A stretch of DNA of 64,000 nucleotides from NCBI RefSeq assembly GCF_001580995.1, contig NZ_LHZU01000139.1, forward strand, positions 1-64,000. The letters run 5' to 3'. A model generated the notes under the pieces. That model was given only the letters and a program-made list of their open reading frames with translations. It made no database searches and was not told where the DNA came from. Source of the DNA: Acetobacter senegalensis. Its GTDB lineage: Bacteria > Pseudomonadota > Alphaproteobacteria > Acetobacterales > Acetobacteraceae. This document shows positions 37,173-45,792 of this stretch, in pieces. The translations under genes and the position numbers were made by a program. Each line of letters opens with the position of its first letter. Position 1 is the stretch's first letter.

Positions 37173-37751
37173 GCTAACCTATCCTCCAGAGTGGGCTTCT
37201 TCCGGCCCGCAAAATATTCTGGAGCCCGTACACCGCTTTATAGAACAAAAAGCGGCTGCTGGCTCCTCAAGGCTCCGCACATTCACACGGTCAGGTGTTG
37301 CTCGGCAAGAGAGCAGGCGCAATCCTGATGAAGCAGGGACATAAAATGCGGAATGGTCTTCTGATGTAACGCCCGAAAAACCTGCGGGCTGCATGAGAAC
37401 TCAGGGCATGGGGCCGTTATTTTTCTGCATCTGAAACTGGGTGGGGCGCGGAAGAAAACTAGGGGAGCCCTCTTTAATGGGAGCTTGGTGCCTTTGTTGG
37501 GGCGGATAGCCTGATCAGGTGAGGGAAGATTGAGGGGTGGGTGATGTTATCACAAACCCGTGATGATGGTCTGGGGAAGTGTGACGCATCATACTCGCGA
37601 GAGTGTAATCTGCTCTGCAGGAAGGAAACGCTGCACAGGATGGTGCGTTTGCGTTATAGAGTTTTATGCGCGGTGCAATGCTTGCCTTGGGGTGCGTCGC
37701 TGACTGCGCGCTTGTTTTGCAACCCGTAAACACTTTAACCGGAGGTTGGTC
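37173..37751. other. Divergent promoter region between tkt and ankyrin gene
   Basis: About 580 bases without a supported gene. It must contain the promoter of the tkt-led cluster on the minus strand and that of the ankyrin gene on the plus strand. No operator, riboswitch or repeat was identified by eye; short frames here lack ribosome sites. Confidence 0.35.
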
Positions 37752-38324
37752 ATGACAGAGGTTTCTTCTCAGGACCCCCGTTTGCAGGACTCCATGCCCG
37801 CAGGCGCAGAGGCCGCGGCAAGTGGGTTTACACAACAGCAGATTGAAGCTTTGTTCATTAACGCCGCGCGTGAAGGGGATGCAGAACTTCTGGCAAGTTT
37901 TCTTGAAGCCGGAATGGACCCCAACCTGCGCGCTGAAAAAGGATATACTCCCCTTATTCTGGCGGCTTACAACGGCAATATAGATGCTGTTTCAGCCTTG
38001 CTGAAAGGCGGGGCCAAGCCTGATCTGCAAGATGAAAAAGGGGCAACTGCACTGGCTGGGGTGGCCTTTAAAGGCAATCTGCCGATCGCGCGCCTTCTGC
38101 TGGAAGCAGGGGCCGGGGTCGATGTGCCCAATAGTGTTGGCCGTACGCCGCTGATGTTTGCCGTAATGTTCGGGCGGGATGACATGGCCAAGCTGCTGCT
38201 GAAAGCCGGCGCCTGCCCAACCCGCCGTGATGGAGAAGGGCTGAACGCGCAGGATCTTGCACGCAGGCAGGGGAACACCGTTCTTGCAGGACTCATGAAA
38301 CAGGAAACACGCGCAGCCTCCTGA
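37752..38324 (+). CDS. Ankyrin-repeat protein
   Basis: A 190-residue protein from ATG 37752 (GGAGG nine bases upstream). After a polar N-terminus, four ankyrin repeats are seen: INAAREGDAELLASFLEAG, AEKGYTPLILAAYNGNIDAV, DEKGATALAGVAFKGNLPIA and NSVGRTPLMFAVMFGRDDMA, with a partial last repeat (GEGLNAQDLARRQG). No signal peptide or membrane segment, so it is likely a cytosolic protein-protein adaptor. Partner and role are unknown; neighbours do not suggest one. Confidence 0.85.
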   Translation: MTEVSSQDPRLQDSMPAGAEAAASGFTQQQIEALFINAAREGDAELLASFLEAGMDPNLRAEKGYTPLILAAYNGNIDAVSALLKGGAKPDLQDEKGATALAGVAFKGNLPIARLLLEAGAGVDVPNSVGRTPLMFAVMFGRDDMAKLLLKAGACPTRRDGEGLNAQDLARRQGNTVLAGLMKQETRAAS

Positions 38325-38687
38325 CGGAACTGGGCGTGTTGAGAAGCGGATTGAAAAGATCGTCCGTCAGTTTGGAAGAGCCGTCAGGCTGGTCTGGCGG
38401 GGTGTCCGTGGCTGAATGCTGAAGGTTTTTGTCCTCATGGTTCGTGGGGTCTTTAAAACTACTTTTTTAGGTTCTGCAAAATCCTTCCTCACGCCTGTGT
38501 CGCAGATTTTCTGGCAGCGTCTTTGGGTGATCAGAATGCTGGCAGGCGTAACAGAGCCCATTGTCCGCGTAGGATATAGGGCGGAGGGATCTGCTTCTTG
38601 ATTGGCAGGGTTTTCAGTCGGGGCGGCATCAGGTAGGGGAAAGGGCGGCCACTTTTGGGTCGCCTCTTTTTTTGCGGATAGTTCAGC
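38325..38687. other. Gap between ankyrin gene and hisC
   Basis: No convincing gene; a 61-codon plus-strand frame (38416-38601) lacks a ribosome site and family features. The only clear element is the hairpin with T-run at 38644-38673, annotated separately. Confidence 0.35.
38644..38673 (+). terminator. Terminator hairpin directly before hisC
   Basis: GGCGGCC (38644-38650) pairs with GGTCGCC (38658-38664; one G-T pair), followed by TCTTTTTTT. It ends 15 bases before the hisC ATG. It may terminate the ankyrin transcript or act as an attenuator in a hisC leader. Confidence 0.55.
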
Positions 38688-39755
38688 ATGAGCCGTTTCT
38701 GGAGCCCCCTTGTCCATAGTCTGACGCCCTATGTGCCGGGTGAGCAGCCCAAACTGGCTGATCTGATCAAGCTGAACACTAATGAATCTCCCTATGGTCC
38801 GTCTCCGCGTGCGTTGGAGGCCATGCGGGCCACAGCGGATGAGAGCATGCGCCTGTATCCTGACCCGGAATGTCTGGCCCTGCGCACGGCGCTGGGGAAG
38901 CGTGTTGGGTTGCCGCCCGAGTATGTGTTTGTCGGGAACGGGTCTGATGAGGTGCTGGCGCATGCGTTTCAGGCGTTGTTCGCACATGGGGACCCGCTGT
39001 TGTTTGCGGATGTGACCTACAGTTTCTACAAAGTTTACTGTGGTCTCTATTCCCTGCCATACCGGCTTGTGCCGCTGACGGAAGACATGCGTGTTCGGGT
39101 GCAGGATTACACCGGACCATGCAGTGGCGTTGTCCTGGCCAACCCCAATGCGCCTACCGGGGTTGCTCTGGGGCTTGATGATATCAAGGCCTTGTTGGCC
39201 ATGCATCCTGACCGCGTTGTGCTGGTGGATGAAGCCTATGTGGATTTTGGTGCGGAAAGCACTGTAACCTTGGTGAAAGACTATCCCAATCTTCTGGTGG
39301 TGCAGACGTTCTCCAAGTCTCGGGCACTGGCTGGTGCGCGCGTGGGGTTTGCATTCGGTCAGCCGGACCTGATTGAAGCGCTGGTGCGCGTCAAGGACAG
39401 CTTTAATTCCTACCCGCTTGACCGCATTGCGCAGGCGGGTGCAACGGCTTCCGTTGAAGATGAAGCGTGGTTTGAGCAGTCCGTTCAGAAGGTTATCGCG
39501 TCCCGCACCAGTTTGACCTCCGGCTTACAGGGACTGGGGTTTGACGTCTTGCCTTCACAAGCCAATTTTGTTTATGCTCATCATGCTGATCGTGATGCGG
39601 TGCAACTGGCGGCGGCCCTGCGGGAGCGCGCCATAATTGTTCGCCACTTGCGTGGTCCGCGCACATCATCGTGGTTGCGTATTACGGTTGGGACAGACCA
39701 GCAGTGCGCTATGCTGCTCTCTGCCTTGCGGGATATCCTGCACCGCAATACCTGA
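38688..39755 (+). CDS. hisC: Histidinol-phosphate aminotransferase
   Basis: A 355-residue PLP-dependent class I/II aminotransferase for histidine synthesis. It has [64 protein letters not shown] and the PLP lysine in [18 protein letters not shown]. The C-terminus has IIVRHLRGP and WLRITVGT. The length is typical. The ATG lacks a good ribosome site and follows a terminator-like hairpin by 15 bases. Related enzymes can also act on aromatic amino-acid precursors. No other his genes are in the window. Confidence 0.93.
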   Translation: MSRFWSPLVHSLTPYVPGEQPKLADLIKLNTNESPYGPSPRALEAMRATADESMRLYPDPECLALRTALGKRVGLPPEYVFVGNGSDEVLAHAFQALFAHGDPLLFADVTYSFYKVYCGLYSLPYRLVPLTEDMRVRVQDYTGPCSGVVLANPNAPTGVALGLDDIKALLAMHPDRVVLVDEAYVDFGAESTVTLVKDYPNLLVVQTFSKSRALAGARVGFAFGQPDLIEALVRVKDSFNSYPLDRIAQAGATASVEDEAWFEQSVQKVIASRTSLTSGLQGLGFDVLPSQANFVYAHHADRDAVQLAAALRERAIIVRHLRGPRTSSWLRITVGTDQQCAMLLSALRDILHRNT

Positions 39756-39915
39756 GCACGCTTTTACCGTCGGCCAGATCAGGCTCCGGCGGTCGGGCGT
39801 GTTTTCTGTATCAATAATCAGGATGTTTTTTCTCCCCTTTGCCAAAAGCGGGAGAGGAAGCTCGTTATTTGTGTGCTCTGTGTGGTGTGGTGCCACATAA
39901 GGGCGTGTTTGAGAG

Positions 39916-40200
39916 ATGGAGTTTACCCCCATGCGTGCCTTTCATGGTCAGCTTTCTGACAACCAGCCCATTCGGCGCAATCTGGCTGAAAAGCAGAAAC
40001 AGTTGCGCGATCTCAAGGAAACTCTGGCGGGCATGAAGTCTCACACCTCTCCGGCCCTGAAGGAGAGCGTGCGGAAGCGTATTGCCCAGCTTGAAGCGGA
40101 AATCAGCGCGGCTCCGGTCTTGAAATCTGCCAAGAAAGCTTCTGCCCCTCGTCAGGGGACGGGAGCGCCGCAGGGGCGCCGGCCTGTGCGGGGAAAATAA
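39916..40200 (+). CDS. Small basic coiled-coil hypothetical protein
   Basis: A 94-residue protein (89 if started at ATG 39931). The core is a helical heptad-like stretch (AEKQKQLRDLKETLAGMKSH and SVRKRIAQLEAEIS), followed by a Lys/Arg/Pro/Gly-rich tail typical of nucleic-acid-binding or disordered ends. No family was recognised. It lies between hisC and the CorA-like transporter, all on the plus strand. Confidence 0.55.
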   Translation: MEFTPMRAFHGQLSDNQPIRRNLAEKQKQLRDLKETLAGMKSHTSPALKESVRKRIAQLEAEISAAPVLKSAKKASAPRQGTGAPQGRRPVRGK

Positions 40201-40351
40201 GAGGCCGGGCGGGGTACAGCCATTTTGTAACCCCGCCACCTCGTGATATGTAGCGGGCGACTCTGCAAAGGCAGGCTGGACTGGTTTTTCAGAAAGCGGT
40301 TCAGTCGTCTCGGGAGCAAAGGTCATCATTTCGGGAAGTAGGAGTAGAGTG

Positions 40352-41410
40352 ATGGCCGGAACCACCTCGTCCGCTATGCCTGACTTTCTCTCAGAAGGCG
40401 GCACTTTGCTGCGTGATGGCCTGATCTGGGCCATTTTCTGCCGGGCCGGGCAGGAGCCCCTGGAGCTTGACCGGGATGTGGTCTCCCATAGGCTGGCGAC
40501 AGGCGTTTTCCCGCCTGAAATTGCAGCCATGGAAGGCTGGGCATGGTTCCATTTTGATATTGTCCATACCCTCTCCCGCGCACAGATCGAAAGTATTCCC
40601 TCCCTGCCGGAAGAAGTGCGGCAGGTTCTCACCAATCTGGAACGCAGCATCCGTCTGGACAATGAAGAGGAAACGGTGTTTGGCGCGCTACCCGCGTTTG
40701 ATGACACCACCACGGATGATGACCGCAATGTCAGCACATGGCGGTTTGCGCTTCAGCCTGATTTGCTGATCACTACCCGCCGGCATCCCATCCCTGCGCT
40801 GGGGGTGGTGTATCATGAATTGCAGCGTGGGCTTGTGCCGCGTTCTCCGGCCAATCTTGTTGACCGAGCCCTGCTGGAATTTGCCGATACGTTGCGCCGT
40901 GATTTTGCCCGACTGGATGATCAGTTAGACCGGGCGGAAGATGTTCTGCTGATGCTGGACCGGGATACGGACCTGGGACGTATGAGCGGGCTTCTTGGTC
41001 TTGTCAGACGGCGCTCGACGGAACTGCGGCGCGTTCTGGCTCCTGTTGACCGTATTTTTCGTGATGAAGAACTTGAGCTGCCGGAATGGGCGGAGGATGA
41101 CCTGCGTGACCGTTCCCAACGGCAGGTTCATGCTGCACTGGATGACCTTCTGGCGTTGCAGGACCGTGCCCGTTCTCTTCAGGACGAACTGACATCCAAT
41201 CAGGCGGAAGAAACCAACCGTCGGCTGTATATCGTGTCCGTCGGCACAACATTGATGCTGCCTGCCACGTTTGTAACCGGCTTTTTCGGTATGAATACGG
41301 GCGGCATGTTTCTGACCGATGGATCCTGGGGCACGGTAGAGGCCGGAGGGCTGTGCTTCATCATCATGCTTGGCACCTGGCTGGTTCTCAAGGTGACAAA
41401 GCTGCTCTGA
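40352..41410 (+). CDS. CorA/ZntB-family divalent cation transporter
   Basis: A 352-residue 2-TM-GxN protein (ATG 40352 after AGGAG). A large cytosolic alpha/beta domain and long helices (DDQLDRAEDVLLMLDRDTDLG; RSLQDELTSNQAEETNRRLY) precede two C-terminal transmembrane helices with the family signature YGxxFGMN-like GFFGMNTGG. Length and sequence (WFHFDIVHTLSR, PEEVRQVLTNLERS) are closer to ZntB, a zinc transporter, than to CorA. Magnesium or zinc transport cannot be separated with certainty. Confidence 0.86.
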   Translation: MAGTTSSAMPDFLSEGGTLLRDGLIWAIFCRAGQEPLELDRDVVSHRLATGVFPPEIAAMEGWAWFHFDIVHTLSRAQIESIPSLPEEVRQVLTNLERSIRLDNEEETVFGALPAFDDTTTDDDRNVSTWRFALQPDLLITTRRHPIPALGVVYHELQRGLVPRSPANLVDRALLEFADTLRRDFARLDDQLDRAEDVLLMLDRDTDLGRMSGLLGLVRRRSTELRRVLAPVDRIFRDEELELPEWAEDDLRDRSQRQVHAALDDLLALQDRARSLQDELTSNQAEETNRRLYIVSVGTTLMLPATFVTGFFGMNTGGMFLTDGSWGTVEAGGLCFIIMLGTWLVLKVTKLL

Positions 41411-41740
41411 GCAGGACGTCAGCGCACGGATTCGTGCGCTTCACAGTGCTGCGTGTCTGCTAAACGCGGGCTTGCGACCAGTGGTTCCGCACGCATGTCA
41501 GGGGAATGCTGACATATGCGATGTTCTCAGGGAGAGAACGTATCGGAAACCTGATAATCACTTCTGACAAAAGAAGAAAAATCGGTTTTTTTCTTTTGAG
41601 ACTGCAAATCAGGTGTTTTGAGACAGGGAATGTTCTGCTGACCGAGAGGTAAAGGGTCGGTTAATCTTTTATGAAATACCGGGTGGTACAGGTGAAATGC
41701 GCGGTATTCCGCGTTTAATACGGGCATCGCAACTCAGCTC
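41411..41740. other. Gap upstream of pit with AU-rich hairpin
   Basis: No gene is supported. A 13-pair AT-rich stem (41568-41580 with 41586-41598, loop ATCGG) is the main feature; annotated separately. The pit promoter probably lies right of it. Confidence 0.35.
41568..41598. repeat. AT-rich inverted repeat (hairpin) upstream of pit
   Basis: CAAAAGAAGAAAA (41568-41580) pairs with TTTTTTTCTTTTG (41586-41598), including one G-T pair. It could be the terminator of the CorA-like gene or a leader structure for pit. Confidence 0.5.
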
Positions 41741-43105
41741 GTGGTTCCCATGCTCCATTTTGCTCCGTACTCGGTGCTTTCCCTTCTGGCACTGACCATC
41801 TGTTTCCTGTTGGTCTGTGTTTTTGAATTTGTTAACGGCTTTCATGATACGGCCAATGCCGTTGCAACGGTTATTTACACGCATTCCCTCAAGCCCAAGC
41901 AGGCCGTGCTCTGGTCTGGCCTCATGAACTTCATCGGGGTGTTGGCTGGCGGTATCAGCGTGGCTTACGGCCTTGTTGAACTGCTTCCCGCAGACGTACT
42001 CTCGCCCCCTAACGGTGACCCCGCCGTGCCCATGCTGATCGCCTTGTTTGGCACAGCGCTGGCGTGGAACCTGTTTACCTGGTGGTTTGGTATTCCCAAT
42101 TCCAGTTCACACTGCGTTATTGGCGCTCTGATTGGTGTGGCGATTGGGGATGCGTTTCTGCATGCCCGTGGACTGGGCAACAGTGTTGACTGGTCCCAGA
42201 TCTGGAAAGTGCTGCGGGCGCTGGCAATTTCCCCCATTCTTGGGTTGGTGGGAGCCGGGCTGCTCTACACCCTCATGAAACTGGTGATAAAGGACCCGGA
42301 ACTGTATCAGCCGCCGCAGGGTGAAAAGCCGCCGCATAAATTTGTGCGTGGTCTGCTGATCCTGACCTGCACGGGTGTCAGCTTCTCCCACGGCAGCAAT
42401 GATGGCCAGAAAAGTATCGGCCTGATCATGTTGACCATTATCGGTATTCTGCCCGCTACCTTTGCGCTCAGCCCCAATGCGGCACCGCATATTGCCCAGA
42501 TCGCGCCTCAGGCCGTCATTGCTGCTCCGCTGATCGACAAGTACGATCATGATGGCCTGCGTGATGAAGCTGTGCTTTCAGCCAACCGTTTGCAGAACAC
42601 GGACCCTGCAAAGGTTATTCCTTCCATGCTGCGGGCTGATATTTACGAGGTTATTGCTGGCCTGAAAGCCGTGACCAACAATCCGGATGCCTCTGCTGCT
42701 GATAAGAAAACAGCCAAGGATATCAGTGCTACCCTGCGTCCCACGGTGGAATATGCCCCTTGGTGGGTGCGTCTGCTCAGCGCGCTGTGCCTCGGTCTGG
42801 GCACGATGATCGGCTACAAGCGCATCGTGCATACGTTGGGTGAGAAAATTGGCAACACCCATCTTACACCGGCACAGGGCGCTTCGGCAGAACTGGTGGG
42901 TGCAGGTCTGATCGCCACGGCTGGTTATACTGGCCTGCCCGTATCAACCACGCACATCATCACGGCTGGTATTGCTGGCACCATGATAGGTTCAGGAAGC
43001 GGCATCAACCCGGCCATGCTGACCAAAATTGCGCTGGCGTGGATTTTCACATTGCCCATTACCATCGCGATTGCAGCTTCTCTGTTTTATGTCATGAGCA
43101 TGTAA
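41741..43105 (+). CDS. pit: Pit-family low-affinity inorganic phosphate transporter
   Basis: A 454-residue membrane protein of the PiT family, taking up metal-phosphate with protons. The duplicated signature is present: N-terminal EFVNGFHDTANAVATVIYTH and internal GVSFSHGSNDGQKSIGLIML, with PNSSSHCVIGALIGVA and the C-terminal GLPVSTTHIITAGIAGTM. About ten transmembrane helices flank a cytosolic loop at about 250-330. Start GTG 41741 or ATG 41750; neither has a clear ribosome site. It is followed by a strong terminator. Confidence 0.94.
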   Translation: MVPMLHFAPYSVLSLLALTICFLLVCVFEFVNGFHDTANAVATVIYTHSLKPKQAVLWSGLMNFIGVLAGGISVAYGLVELLPADVLSPPNGDPAVPMLIALFGTALAWNLFTWWFGIPNSSSHCVIGALIGVAIGDAFLHARGLGNSVDWSQIWKVLRALAISPILGLVGAGLLYTLMKLVIKDPELYQPPQGEKPPHKFVRGLLILTCTGVSFSHGSNDGQKSIGLIMLTIIGILPATFALSPNAAPHIAQIAPQAVIAAPLIDKYDHDGLRDEAVLSANRLQNTDPAKVIPSMLRADIYEVIAGLKAVTNNPDASAADKKTAKDISATLRPTVEYAPWWVRLLSALCLGLGTMIGYKRIVHTLGEKIGNTHLTPAQGASAELVGAGLIATAGYTGLPVSTTHIITAGIAGTMIGSGSGINPAMLTKIALAWIFTLPITIAIAASLFYVMSM

Positions 43106-43525
43106 CAACAGGCGTGCCTGCACAGGTGCAATGACTGCATTTTGGAACCCTGTCTGACTTTGTCAGGCAGGGTTTTTTCTTGCCTGTCGCGGTCGTCAGG
43201 TTACTGCATTTTAGGGACGGAGGTTGTTTTGAACGGCGCATTGTTTAGGCACGGGAGGGGCTGAGGCTGAATACGTTGGAATTCCGTTTCGATGGCCCTG
43301 TATCGTGCCTTCAAGCTTACCCTTTGGCTCAAAGCACACCTGCCTGTTCTCACATGCTGATTTTTTAAATGGCCACCACGAGAGGACAAAAGAGGCCCTC
43401 ACTCCTCCGGCCGACGGGGCTTCCATCTCGGTAAGGTGGCGAACAGGTGTGCAGAGGCAAGAAGTCTCAGCAGGTCAAGTGTCCGGAAAAGCGTTCAAAT
43501 TTGAAAAGCGTGGGCAGAGAGAGCG
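43106..43525. other. Gap between pit and ynfA
   Basis: Apart from the terminator at 43146-43180, nothing is recognised. Short frames on both strands lack ribosome sites and protein-like composition. Confidence 0.35.
43146..43180 (+). terminator. Rho-independent terminator after pit
   Basis: AACCCTG...CTGAC, TTT loop, GTCAG...CAGGGTT followed by TTTTTCTT: a near-perfect 12-13 pair stem about 40 bases after the pit stop codon. Confidence 0.9.
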
Positions 43526-43864
43526 TTACGCGCTGCGTGGAGCCAGAAGGATCATCAGGGCGCCCCCCAGGCAGATCAGCGCACCCAGTATTTCCCACCT
43601 GTCTGGGCTTCTGCCTTCCACCAGCCGCATCCACAGCAGGGAAGCGGTGATATAGACACCGCCGTAAGCGGCATAGGCGCGGCCTGCGCTGTCTGACTCA
43701 ATACGGGTGAGCAGTGTGGCAAACAGGATAAGGCTCAACAGCCCCGGAACCAGAAGCCAGACTGAACGGCCTTCCTTGAGCCACAGCCAGACGGCAAAAC
43801 ATCCGGCAATTTCGGCAAAACCTGCTGCTAGATAAATAATCAGAGGTTTCAGGAGTAGCATCAA
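43526..43864 (-). CDS. ynfA: YnfA/UPF0060 family membrane protein
   Basis: A 112-residue inner-membrane protein with four hydrophobic helices. The family signature is clear: [20 protein letters not shown], then [23 protein letters not shown] in pieces and a final [14 protein letters not shown]. The family is distantly related to small multidrug-resistance transporters; physiological function is unknown. It lies nine bases after the stop of the ABC ATPase gene, in the same direction, so it may share that transcript. Confidence 0.93.
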   Translation of the reverse strand: MMLLLKPLIIYLAAGFAEIAGCFAVWLWLKEGRSVWLLVPGLLSLILFATLLTRIESDSAGRAYAAYGGVYITASLLWMRLVEGRSPDRWEILGALICLGGALMILLAPRSA

Positions 43865-43873
43865 ACCCGTCTT

Positions 43874-44713
43874 TCAGGCTGGAGGGGCGGCAGACGCGCG
43901 ATAAGCCTGCATGACGTCTTGGGTCGGACCATCCATATGGATGCGGCCTGCTTCCATCCACACCAGCCGGGTACACCATTTTTCCAGCACATCCAGCGCA
44001 TGGGAGGTGATGACCAGAATATCGGTGCCGTTTACCACGGTGGCGAGACGTTCTTCAGCCCGTTTCTGAAAATGGGCATCGCCTGCCATGAACCATTCAT
44101 CCATCAGCAGGATTTGCGGGGTCATGGTGGTGGCAATCCCAAACCCCAGCCGAATGCGCATGCCGGTGGAATAAAGGCGAACCGGCAGATCCAGAAAGGT
44201 TTCAAGTTGGGCAAAGGCTTCTACATCCTGCTCCAACTGTTTGATCTGCGCGGTTGTCATCCCCTTGTGGCGGCCCATCAGGGTGATGTTCTCCCGCCCT
44301 GTCAGTTCCTGATTCATTCCGGAATTGACATCCAGCAGAGCCGCAACCTGACCGTGAATGTGCACATTCGGGGCATCGGGCATGTAGATGCTGGCCAGAA
44401 CACGCAGCAGGGTGGATTTTCCGGCCCCGTTATGGCCAATCAGCCCCACGCGTTCCCCTGCGCGGATATGCAGTGAGACATCTTCCAGCGCCTGCACGTA
44501 AACCGTGCCGCTTTCCCCTGGCCTCATCTGCACCTGGCCGCCGGTACGGGGGCCGGTGGCGTGGTTCAGAATGGACTTGCCCCGCTTGAACAGCATTTTC
44601 TTGAGGGAACGTGCTCCCCCATGAAAAATGGGAAAATCAAGGGAGAGGTGATCAATATCAATGCGGGATGTGCCGCGGGGTACGCGCCGCGCCTCAAGAG
44701 GAGATGTGCTCAT
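43874..44713 (-). CDS. ABC-2 exporter ATPase, KpsT/polysaccharide type
   Basis: A 279-residue ATPase of the capsule/O-antigen export class. Walker A is GHNGAGKSTLLRVL, the signature is YSTGMRIRLGFG (the variant C-loop typical of KpsT/Wzt-like ATPases) and Walker B is ILLMDEWFMAGD with the H-loop ITSHALDVLEKWC. ATG 44713 overlaps the permease stop as ATGA, which decides the start. With the permease it should flip a lipid-linked glycan across the inner membrane. The C-terminus is short, without a Wzt-like glycan-binding domain. Confidence 0.92.
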   Translation of the reverse strand: MSTSPLEARRVPRGTSRIDIDHLSLDFPIFHGGARSLKKMLFKRGKSILNHATGPRTGGQVQMRPGESGTVYVQALEDVSLHIRAGERVGLIGHNGAGKSTLLRVLASIYMPDAPNVHIHGQVAALLDVNSGMNQELTGRENITLMGRHKGMTTAQIKQLEQDVEAFAQLETFLDLPVRLYSTGMRIRLGFGIATTMTPQILLMDEWFMAGDAHFQKRAEERLATVVNGTDILVITSHALDVLEKWCTRLVWMEAGRIHMDGPTQDVMQAYRASAAPPA

Positions 44714-45600
44714 ACCCAGAATGCCAGCCTGTTGCGGGAGCGGGAGAATGTGAACAGTGCCAGCAGGCACAGCAGCACGCTGGCGGCAAGGGCGATTATC
44801 CATGCCATTCCGCTAGGCAGCTGACCCAGAAAGGGCCTGCGCACGATTTCCAGCAGCGAATAGAAGGGGTTCAGATAAAGCCACCATGCTGCAGCGCCAA
44901 TCTGCTTGGGCTCCCAAATGATGGGTGTCACGTAAAACAGGATCTGAAGAAGGCTGCCCACAATAGGTGGAATATCCCGAAAGCGTGCGCAGACTGAGCC
45001 CAGAAGCAGGCAGAACGCCACACAGTCCAGAAGCCATAAGGCAAGGGCCGGGAGGGAAAGGAGCATGGTGACACCCGGCCAGACCCCCATCATGATGAAG
45101 ACCCCCACCGGCACAACAACAGTATAGCTGAACATGATGCCGCAGCGGATGGTGGTGCGCAAAGCCTGCACGGTATACGGCATTGTGACAGAGCGCAGTG
45201 TATTGGCTGCGTTGGTGAACGTATTGCAGCTTTCCTGAATAAGTGTGGAGAGCCCATTCTGCCACAGAATCAGCGAAATTGAGATGTAGGGCAGGTAATC
45301 GTGAATGTTTAGATGAAAAAGCTGGGAATAGATAACCCCCATGGCACCAACCATAACCGCTGTTGTAAGCGTGAGCCAGAAAGGCCCGAAGGTTGAGCCG
45401 CTATATTGCAGCCGGACATCCAGCCACCCCAGCGTTGTTGCCAGACGCCACAGAGCACATGCATCTGCGATATCCTGGCAGGCAAGCAGAATGCGGGATT
45501 TTTTCACGCCCCATTTCTCCGGTTCTCCAGAGTTGTGTGGGGCAGGGGCAGAAAGATCTGCTCCGAATGTCTGCTCAGGGGGGGAGGAACTGACCATCAT
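44710..45600 (-). CDS. ABC-2 exporter permease, KpsM/polysaccharide type
   Basis: A 296-residue permease with an approximately 50-residue polar N-terminus and six hydrophobic helices. Typical features are DVRLQYSGSTFGPFWLTLTT (entry helix), LWQNGLSTLIQESCNTF, RFRDIPPIVGSLLQILFYVTPIIW in pieces, and NPFYSLLEIVRRPFLG before the last helix. It pairs with the ATPase overlapping its stop. No glycosyltransferase or KpsE/D-like genes are near, so the exported glycan (O antigen, capsule or similar) is unknown. Confidence 0.92.
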   Translation of the reverse strand: MMVSSSPPEQTFGADLSAPAPHNSGEPEKWGVKKSRILLACQDIADACALWRLATTLGWLDVRLQYSGSTFGPFWLTLTTAVMVGAMGVIYSQLFHLNIHDYLPYISISLILWQNGLSTLIQESCNTFTNAANTLRSVTMPYTVQALRTTIRCGIMFSYTVVVPVGVFIMMGVWPGVTMLLSLPALALWLLDCVAFCLLLGSVCARFRDIPPIVGSLLQILFYVTPIIWEPKQIGAAAWWLYLNPFYSLLEIVRRPFLGQLPSGMAWIIALAASVLLCLLALFTFSRSRNRLAFWV

Positions 45601-45792
45601 GCCTTCTCGCCTATCCGATCAGGCTTGTGCCTGCAACTCTCGGCTCTTACGCCCTATGCTCTGTGCGCATGACGTGTTGCATGGAAAAGAATGGCGTTAT
45701 AAACATTTAAAAAAGATTTTTTCCAAACACTTTCAGGAGGGTTTCCGGGTCGGCCGGTGCTCCTCGTCTTTCAGGCAGGGCGGATATAATCC

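Noticed and set aside
38367-39206. 279-codon minus-strand frame opposite hisC
   Set aside because: Overlaps the clear hisC frame and has low-complexity Arg/Gln/Thr composition.
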